The notes under the pieces are model-generated. The model saw only the letters and a list, made by a program, of their open reading frames with translations. It made no database searches and had not been told where the DNA came from. Shown in pieces: positions 55,720 through 64,000 of a stretch of DNA of 64,000 nucleotides. The DNA is taken from NCBI RefSeq assembly GCF_001949145.1, contig NW_019091539.1, positions 732,879 through 796,878 of the forward strand. The letters are read 5' to 3'. The first letter of the stretch is position 1; each line of letters opens with the position of its first letter. The DNA is from Acanthaster planci. Its lineage: Eukaryota > Echinodermata > Asteroidea > Valvatida > Acanthasteridae. A program made the position numbers and the translations under genes.

Positions 55720-58700
55720 CTACTTTCTGTGCCAGATGGTGACTGTGGCCAAGCCTGTTCCTCCTGTGGGCTTCGCATAGGACAGCTTCCGGGTTTTGGT
55801 CAACTCCAAGCTGGGCCAAGGAAAATCCAAACATGAACGATGCTCAATACTTTGAGGGAACACAGAGTTACAATGACTGACAAACACACTGAGCTCTTCC
55901 AAAAAGCTATCGTGAAGAGCAAATTTTGGGTTTTCAGCACATTATGGGAACATTAACATGCCGACGTCTATGCACCAAATGTTATTTCTTTTGCTAAATG
56001 TCTTAGCAGTTCTGCCAATCAAGCAAAATTTGAGATGCCTGCACTGAGGGTAGAAAATTCTTTGTCAGTAACCATTTGAATAATAGGAGGGTTAATATTT
56101 TACAAAATAAATTTATAATAGCATTTTGTCTCCCACTTACCGTGTCTCTATGTCTGGCTTCAGTTCATCGGCACCGTATCCTTGAGTAGAGACAATTACA
56201 ACAACTCCACTGGGAACAATGATCTCCCACAGTCTCAACAGCCAGGCTACAAGCAAAAATCATACCATAAAATGATTAGATACCCCAAAGGAATCAAGAG
56301 ACCCAGGTCTAACAAAAGAGGATAAAAAAGAACAGAAAAGAATGGATTTCTTTGCAAAGCTATACACTGCCGTATAAGAGACAAAAGCAAAATGCAAAAA
56401 TTGGCAGTGACACAGGCTTTTTGATCATCCCATGTGCCAGCCATCTTTGTCTTGAACCCAATGCGCACTGTGTACATCTTAGTCCTGGGGTTCTCTTCAT
56501 TCTGGCACCAGACTAAGTGTCCATCATGCCTGGCTTTGGGGAAGAATGAATACGGGAGGAAAACAAACATGACTGGAGCTTATTTTGCCTGACTAGAAAT
56601 TCCTAGTGATCTCATGCACCCAATGGACCTGTAACATGATGACGTCACATTTTTGTTAACGTGTGTGCTTTCCTATGGCAGTCAGGTGGGATTTGATCCA
56701 TCTAGCTTCCAACAAAAAGCACACATGTAAACGGAGTGTGACGTCATTTTGTTTTAGGTCTATTTTCCCTGTAATTTGAAAGAATTAAAACATCATATGA
56801 TTACACAAGAATTTTTTTTTTTAAGCCAAAAGACAACACTGATTAGCACCAGATTGTGGATTTTTTTCAAGGCAAAGCTATTAAACGCTGATGGTGCCGT
56901 TAAGCTGTGCTGTGCCACCGTTAAGGTGACCTGCAGTAAGTCTGATGAGCAAGCCTTATTCTTGTCTAGCCTCGCAGGGGAACAATGCTGCAAAGGGAAA
57001 AATTTCACTCCACAAGTGCAATGTGTCTCTTTCAAAATGTCCGTGATTTTTCTCTTCCTTTTATGCATATTCTTTGTTTGAAAACCTTTCATTCCTCCTA
57101 AAAGTGACTAATCTATCAGAGAGTGCTGCATCCATCTTAACAATTCAATCAAATCCTCTTTTTTTTGCAAGAAACAACCGCAAAATGAGTTCCCTTCTTC
57201 GCACTGTCCTCCTTTTGCCTGTAAACAGAACAAACAAGATCCAAGATCCCAAGCTGCTATGTCTCCGCAGGCCTGTCGGAAACCAACAGGGGGCACTCTT
57301 CCCAACCCTGTGATGAGAAGCGGATTGGATAGCGCAGATGAACTGATGGAGGGCGAATGACTGGCCACCTTTGACCTATGATGAGTTCAAATGCTTTTGG
57401 AAACAGTGTGCTGTGAATGGGATCAGAGATGGCCCAAAAATTACAAGTGGATGATGAGGGAACCCAATGCCACTAGAATGGTTCTAGAAACAAAAAAAGA
57501 AACTATTGAAAAAAATGTATCACAGAGAGAAGTAACCCTCTGCAGTGAATAATCTCCCTCAAAAAACATAAGAGCATTTGTTCTCCTCACAGAGAGCAAA
57601 GTAAAATGCAAATACCAAGTATTTCTGTGGACTGAACTGAAACAAAAAACCAAGCAAGCAGAAACTTTGGCCAACACTATGCCCTCACTGAAATCCACAA
57701 ACTCGTCTCGGAAAAACAGTTGGTCCTCCTATTAACTCAATTATCCTTTCACCAGGAGAACAAAATCTGTTAAAATGCCAGAATTCTGTTTGTTAAAAAG
57801 TAGACAAAATGATACCTTGATAAAGAAAAAGGACTGGTCTCTTGTCCTGAAACAGTTTCACTTTATGACCATCTAGTTAGCCCACATCATCCTGCTAATA
57901 TTACACAGAACTAACTACAGGAAGATTCTTTTGGGAAGGGTGAAAGAACCAATCAAAAGAAATTTGAAAAGGGCAGAGCGCTGTGAGAGATTATGCTCCT
58001 AAAGCAATCTGTATTAGTGACTCTCGTCTTGCACTAAATCCTACATGCTGAATTTTGTCTTCTAGACATAAACCGGTCATCAAGAGTACCCAAGCTTTCG
58101 AACAAAAATCAAAAAAGAACAAAGCAAAAAGAAAACAAATCAACTTCCAATTAAAAAAAAAATGCAATGATGGCATACATGTATCAAGCCACAGACAATT
58201 ATGACAATCATTTTAATCATTCTATATGAACCAACTCATTGTTAACTACATGTACATGCCAACATCATCATGCAGAATGGAACATTTCAATGGAAGCTAG
58301 CAAAGCAGGGCACATGCAGTGTTTGCACATAACACAATTGTATCAACATGGCAGTGGTGTGGCCAGGTTACAGAAGTAGGGGGGTGGAAGGGACACAGTC
58401 CACGACTAATACCCAGAACCTTGTAACGCCAACAAAAACCCTACCCTAAAACAGAATATGACATTTGCAGTGATGAATATGCATAACATATGTATATATA
58501 ATCAGCAACTAAACTGTTGCATGATTAAATGAAATTTACTTCAAGGTATCAAATCCTGGCTTCTTCAATCTTTGTTTTGTTTTAAAGAGAGGCCTTGCGG
58601 TAACACCATGTGGATAGATCTCTTTTAAAAGAGGTATGGTTCTGATAAGAACAGTTGAGTGTGTACTCAACATTTCGACCAGTGTGCTCTGGCTGTCCTC

Positions 58701-61700
58701 AGGAGGCGAGTGGAGGGTTGTTATGTTTTGTTAGCCAAGCCACAGAATGCTTGCAATCAAAAGGTATTATCTAATCCCAGAAAGCTCAAGAAATCTGTTG
58801 TAAAAATGGTGGAAAATCAAACTCCTCCCCTTCCCAAGCTTCATGCTGTTCCCACACCTGGACTTGCAACTTGATCCACTTGAACGCTCTGAAAGTTACT
58901 GCATTCATGGAATGAATCGAGGTTGAATAAAATTGAACACGGCCGAAATTGGAAGAATGTACGTCAAGTTCGTCAACAACCTTGCCAATATGTCTCGCTC
59001 AAAAGGTGGGTGCAGACATACAAGAAGTTTGTCAAGTAGCTCCCTAAACTCTTACAACTGAATGGCCCTTGAGATGTGAGTGAAGGGTAACACACAGCAA
59101 CTGAAAACACATGCATGCCAAATGAAGTAAGTTTGGTTTGATGATGCTTGTTCTCCATCCAGTCACCTATGTAAGCATTTACAAATAATCAGTGACAGGA
59201 CCTGTGGTCAGTAGCCTACATGCAGGTTCTAAGCTTGTTGAAATTCAGTTATGCAAGCAAACCGATTTCAACAAGCAAGTTTAGCTTCTCATCATCTTAA
59301 ATCAAGATAATTGGTGGTCAAAAGGGCCAAAAGGTCAAGGGTTTACTCAAGAGATTTTGGTAAATTTGAATATGCTTGGATAAACAGCCCAATTAATTAC
59401 TCTGAAAACAGTTTCTTCCATTTGATACAGCACGTTTTTTTAACAGGTAGAACAGTGACCTCTTCACCAATTACTTTTACACCAGATGAGAAAATAATAC
59501 CTGCTACTTTCTCCTCTAAAAAGGTAACTGCAATGATTGGGCAATATGAATACATCTGCCATCAAAGCTGAAGAAAGATCCATGCAAAACTTTCAAAAAA
59601 AGCAAAAGCGAGCATCCCTCAATGAAAAAAAGATCATTCTCTTAAAAAACCTGCAAACACGGAAAGTTGTTTATTGACAGAGAGAATAAGATTCAAAAGC
59701 AGAAGTCATGACAATTTATTAAATTGATGCACATGGTGAGTAAAATGAGACACAGTCATGATTATAATAAACATGAAAATCATCTCCTTTTGGGGGGGAG
59801 GGGAAGACGAGGCAAAATTCAAGTCGGGAGAAGGAAAAAAACAAATGCATTTCTAGGGAATAGGACATAAAATGACGCTTACCTTCTTACCGGAGAGGAC
59901 ACCGATTTTTTTTTTTTTATTATTTTTAAGTATTAAATTAAGTTTAGCATTTCTTTAGATCAAACCTACATGCACAACCAGTTAATGCCAGAGCCAATTC
60001 AGGGAACATGATTGGTATCGATTGTTCATACTTTTAAGAAAACTATGATGTAAGGCATTTGTTTGATCAATTCTGGTTTTTACATGTACATTGAATACTG
60101 CACTTTTTTCTAAAATCAAGAATAAACAACTCATTAAAATGCAAAGTTAGTCACAAGATAAAACAGACAACAGCCATGCTGATGGCTGATACATTTTTCT
60201 TATGACAATCACAATATATTTCCTTTGAGACAGACAAGTCTCCGATCAATTATGACTTTCCTACTCAGAGTTAAGTGGGATGGCATTAACTGATTGAACA
60301 TACAGGGAAAAAAATCCACAAGGAGCACCACTATGGAGATGCCTTCCTTTTGATGTGGTTGTTGTATTTTCAGTGCTGTGGTGCCCGTTGTGGCTGTAAA
60401 AACCCCTCTCATCTGGCAATGCTGCGAGTCATTTTTTGGTTGAAAAGTTGAGATTTGGACATTTTGGAGGGGGAGGGTGGCAAATGGTTGTTTCATTAAG
60501 TCTCAAGAGAAAGGGGATGCTACTGGGGTTTGGGTCTTGGGTGGAGTCTGGGCTGGGATTTGAGTTGGGGTCCGAGTTGGGGTGAGGGAGGTGTACGGCA
60601 GAAAGAATTTGAGCCAAAGAAGTGGGATACAGCACGTACATTGCTCGAAACAAACAGATGTATTGCACTTGAACCATTTAACATCTGAGCATGAGCATTC
60701 TCATGATCTTTACACTTAAAGAGTGGCTGACGTGTCAAAAATTAAGTGTGCCTCAACTTGCCTCGGTTGATGTCTAAGCATACTTAAGCCCCATTTGATT
60801 TGTACACAGTCAAAGAAGTTTGATGACGGAGACCGCATATTGAATTGAACTTGGTCGACGTGCACGGATAGTTGTGGTAGCAACTATCTTTATATATGAG
60901 GTTGCAGTGAGAACTATCACAGAAACACTATTCACGTGACTCTTGCAAATTATTGCTATTTCTTCTTGTTAGGCTGCATATCAAAAGCTATCTGCAATAT
61001 TCTGCCTCTTTTCAAAAACAAAAGTTTCTTCCAAAAGTAATGCTGTCAGCATGGAGGGCCAAAAGAGGAGAGGAAAACTTGAGGATCAACAGCTAAATTC
61101 TTACCAGACAATACAGGGAGGTGATACTAGACAAACCAAGGAAGATAAAGGGATTGTTTACACATGGATAAGGGGATTAAAGGCCTCCACGGAAAACTTG
61201 CAAAAGTTGGGGACAAAAACAGAACGTAGAAAACTGACTGTACAGTTTATACTTGATCTTTTTCCTCTTGCCAGATTCCAGGGGATGTTTACAGTTTTGT
61301 TTGTCTCTCTCCAAAAAATTTTTTAGGTTTAGAGTTACATTTAGACTGACTTTAGACTTGCAGGGATGTTCAGCTGGTAGTCCAACCAACTTCTCCAGAA
61401 GAATTTAATGCCCGGTGTCAGTGCAGGGGATGGTTACCATGGATTGTCTACATGAGAACTTGCACAAGGGCACCAGTGCCCCCAGTCCCCGACATCAAAA
61501 CTGTGTGCTTTGAATGATTCAAAATAATATGAGGTATGGTGGAATTGGTACTTTGGTATTCAACACTGCACACCTTATTTCTGGAAATTTTGAGCTGCTT
61601 TCTTTCAGGAAGCGTACGCCAAGGATTCGCACAAGCAAACTCTTCCCATTGTTTTATTTTGGGTCATTTTTTTAAAAGGGACTGAGTTTGAACACTTAGT

Positions 61701-63675
61701 CACTCCCCTGAGGAGGAGGATGACTAGGAAACTAAATATGCATGAGCAACATCTGGCCAATCACCATCCCTGACACTGAGGTACGCGAGCAGTTGACAGT
61801 TTAGCCTTTGTTTAAGTGGTAGTCCCTGTTTAGTTTAAGTAACTAAGGTTTAGACTTGCAGGGATGAGGGAAGTTTTATGGCAGGATATAACCTGTCTTA
61901 CCCCTGTGTTTGGAGAAGTAAAGAAGGGGGAAAAAACAGAATTGTTGAGCAACAAGCAAACCTAACACCATGGGTTAGTTATGGCAACACACTGACGAAT
62001 TCAATGGGTACTTGATGTCTGACAGGTTAAATTTGTACTCGGCGAACAATTACCAGCCAATGGCCACAAATAGTGACCATGAGACAAACCGAGAGGATTT
62101 AAACAACTTTGTTTAGAGCAAAATACTTGTTCAGAAGTTATAATTTTCAGGTTTCTTTGCATAATAATCCAATGCAGAATTATTTGGGGAAAATGACTTT
62201 TTTACAGGCTTTTGGAGGAAGGAGAGGTGAAGTCGCCAGTATCAAATTTGACCAATCAAAAAGAAAAAAAAAACTGATACATGTAAAATACCATAGTATA
62301 AAATACACACATACATTGAGTTGCTCCACACAACCTATGACAGAGTCTGGTAGTGGCCGGAAAAGAGTCGCCCGGTTAGCACCTAGCACACCAAGCAAAC
62401 AGCTTCTCATCCTAACCAATGTGGGACACCACAACAGTGATAACCCAGGCAGAACTGGCCTCTATGCTCATATGCATGCACACATGAACAACTCTCATCA
62501 GTAAACTCAGAGTTTAACTTCTGGGATTACAACAAGAATGGTATTTTTTCATAAGAGTTTCTTTTTTTTTACATCTTTATGACTCAGCATGTTTAAGTAA
62601 AAATCACCCAAAGATTTTCACTGAACGGTACTTATAAGACCTGCTCCACACTATGCATCTATTTACATGTCACAATGTTTGAATTATCAAAGCCTCCTTT
62701 CTTTTCCGTCACCCAAAATCCAAAAAAAGGGATGCAGAGAAAACTATTGTGGATCCACAAATAGTTAACCAAGCTTTCCTCTGAGTTTCACTGAAAAGTG
62801 ATTCAAGTGTTGTCACAAGTAATTCAGATTGGACCACTTTCATGGCAGCAAATTCACTGAAACAAACAAAAACTTCTACACATTAGCACACACAAATATA
62901 AAGACAGTTCTCCTTAATTGCAAAGTAAAAAAAGAAATTGCCAATTTTTATGGTTTAATTCTGACAGGACAAAAATCGAACAGATAATCAAACACCAAAT
63001 GCAAAACAGACATTTTCTGGAAACAGAATTTACTGAGCTTGGTTTTGTCTTTGGAATAATTGTTTCATAATTATTTCAAACCTCTCCTATGGTAAAGAAC
63101 ACTGCGACCTCAAAGTCTCAATGGTTTTTTAAAAAAAGTGCATTTATTCAGAAAGATAAATGACTACACATGCAACTCTAGTGTGACATTAATGAACCGA
63201 CTGGGTGAGAAAAACAGATGTCAGAAAAAGAAGTTCATTCCCTATTCCAATAAAAGAAATAAGTGACAATTTTTGCAGACAACCATGTACAAGCCAGGAA
63301 CATGCATCTTACTTTGTAACAACCAATCAAAACAAAGACATGTCAACAACTTTCAGCTGCCATGAAAGTGGTATTTTAGTCACCCACATACCAGACTGAA
63401 TGGATAAATAATCCTAATGCAAAATGGCAAGATGGAATTTTGGGATATATGCATCTCACTAAGTTGTAAGAATTTTTGTGTTTGAAAAAAAAAACATATG
63501 ATGTTTGGTTTCACTCAGGACTGGTTAGGTGGGTCACTGACAAACAAAATTACAAAACTGCAGGGCCACATGAGACAATACCGGTGTCACACAGACCTTT
63601 CTTGTTCAAGACTCGGTCAATACCCTCAAAGACAACCAGGTCAAAGTTGAGTATTTCGTTGGGAATCCAGGTGAA
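55720..63675 (-). CDS. 3' part of an unidentified minus-strand gene (four exons seen)
   Basis: Exons 63597-63675 (FTWIPNEILNFDLVVFEG...), 56414-56533 (GHLVWCQNEENPRT..YTVRIGFK), 56141-56246 (WLLRLWEIIVPSGVVVIVST) and 55720-55849 (..ATVTIWHRK-TAG). Phases 1, 1, 2 agree. Acceptors TCTGTTTGATTCAG, TCTTCCCCAAAG, TTTGCTTGTAG and TTCCCTCAAAG are good. Donors are GTCTGT, GTGTCA (weak) and GTAAGT. Mixed hydrophobic and polar sequence with Trp suggests a folded, beta-rich domain. I recognise no family. The first visible exon opens in phase 0, so the 5' end lies beyond 64000, and further exons may be missed in the 7-kb intron. AATAAA at 55575-55580 would end this form; an alternative last exon lies at 55155-55187. 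Confidence 0.47.
56623..56763. mobile_element. MITE with a CRE in each arm, 141 bp
   Basis: Imperfect terminal inverted repeats of about 45 bp: ATGGACCTGTAACATGATGA... at left against the complement of ...ACATGTAAACGGAGTGTGAC at right. Both arms share TGACGTCACA and TGTGTGCTTT. Thus two perfect CREB/ATF sites lie about 85 bp apart in inverted symmetry. It is intronic in the unidentified right-hand gene. Target duplication is not clear. Confidence 0.7.
58640..58720 (-). repeat. Degenerate hammerhead-like / Penelope-type repeat fragment
   Basis: On the minus strand: CCTGAGGACAGCCAG, a short loop, then CTGGTCGAAATGTTGAGT and a hairpin GTTGAGT/ACTCAAC. The arrangement CTGA-GA..stem..CGAAA resembles the hammerhead core found in Penelope-like elements and retrozymes, but the core has G for U and the closing stem I is not visible. 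It is probably an old repeat tail rather than an active ribozyme. Confidence 0.35.
60525..60590 (+). other. Eight-run G tract, strong quadruplex candidate
   Basis: Eight runs of three or four G within 66 nt, with a local GAGTTGGGGTCC/GAGTTGGGG near-repeat. On the plus strand, in an intron whose RNA would be C-rich in the gene's own orientation. Confidence 0.55.
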
Positions 63676-64000
63676 CTGAATCAAACAGAAGACAAAATCT
63701 CCGAGAAATTAGTCCGAAAAAAATCACTGGAAATGACAGTGACCAAGTATGCAACAAGAAGTATAAACACAGTATACAGGTTGACCTCGGGAGCAGATAA
63801 AATACCTGAATTAACCGCATGCTGCCGGGTGGTTTGAAAAAAGCAGTGCACACATACAGGCGAATTTCAAGATTTTCAGTTTTCAAAAATCTTCAAAAAT
63901 TCATCATTTCAATTAATGGACGTTTACACCTACATGAATTACTGTCTGGTGGCCACTGTAGCCTAACAGACAAAATGTATTGACGCCCGAGTATTTCAGC

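Larger units (their letters stand above)
56764..63596. other. Large intron with no further supported exon
   Basis: AT-rich with several poly-T/A runs (about 59911, 62266, 62560). A 22-nt segment at 61104-61125 (minus) has a good acceptor and donor but no phase fit with its neighbours. Plus-strand frames at 61051-61326 and 62109-62504 (91 and 131 codons) lack splice or domain support. Confidence 0.4.

Noticed and set aside
61051-61326. 91-codon plus-strand frame starting MEGQKRRGKLEDQQ
   Set aside because: Purine-rich strand bias explains the charged composition. No splice sites, homologous motif or promoter.
62109-62504. 131-codon plus-strand frame
   Set aside because: Length is within chance for this window; composition shows no domain and it has no splice context.

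Overview
Eukaryotic genomic DNA, most likely from an invertebrate animal and plausibly a marine one. The evidence is: a long poly-C2H2 zinc-finger gene, coding exons of 20-270 nt split by GT-AG introns of 0.3-10 kb, CpG that is not obviously depleted, AATAAA poly(A) signals, and many short non-autonomous DNA transposons. There is no bacterial operon structure, rRNA, convincing tRNA or CRISPR. One run of 492 N interrupts the window. I cannot name the species.

Layout. 0.6-5.2 kb: end and probable start of a small acidic-protein gene (minus), with a CpG-rich, CRE-bearing start region. 8.0-8.25 kb: a decayed two-finger zinc-finger relic. 8.55-13.03 kb: a single-exon 1490-residue zinc-finger protein (minus), the only gene that is certain without splicing. 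13.3-20 kb: mostly non-coding, with two MITEs and a perfect palindrome. 20-35 kb: a spliced minus-strand gene with a TATA promoter, 5'UTR exon(s), and four coding exons whose phases and splice sites fit. It encodes a 119-residue secreted precursor with a signal peptide, a furin-type R-x-K-R site and ten cysteines in the predicted mature part. I recognise no family for it and consider it the best candidate for something undescribed. 33.9-37.3 kb: plus-strand exons of an unidentified gene, partly antisense to the secreted-peptide gene. 41.3-41.75 kb: gap. 43.6-44.5 kb: diverged tandem duplication. 44.7-48.4 kb: candidate minus-strand exons, including an acidic C-terminal one. 50.2-50.6 kb: a possible frameshifted coding relic. 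51.8-53.1 kb: three different transposon remnants. 55.1-63.7 kb: the 3' part of an unidentified minus-strand gene that runs off the right edge.

Three copies of one 176-bp near-palindromic MITE (16.6, 30.3 and 53.0 kb) tie the window together; both arms carry CCAAT boxes. A different MITE at 56.6 kb carries a CRE in each arm. Nearly all splice models here are hand-read from splice consensus, reading frame and phase; transcripts would be needed to confirm them. The genes show no functional linkage to each other.
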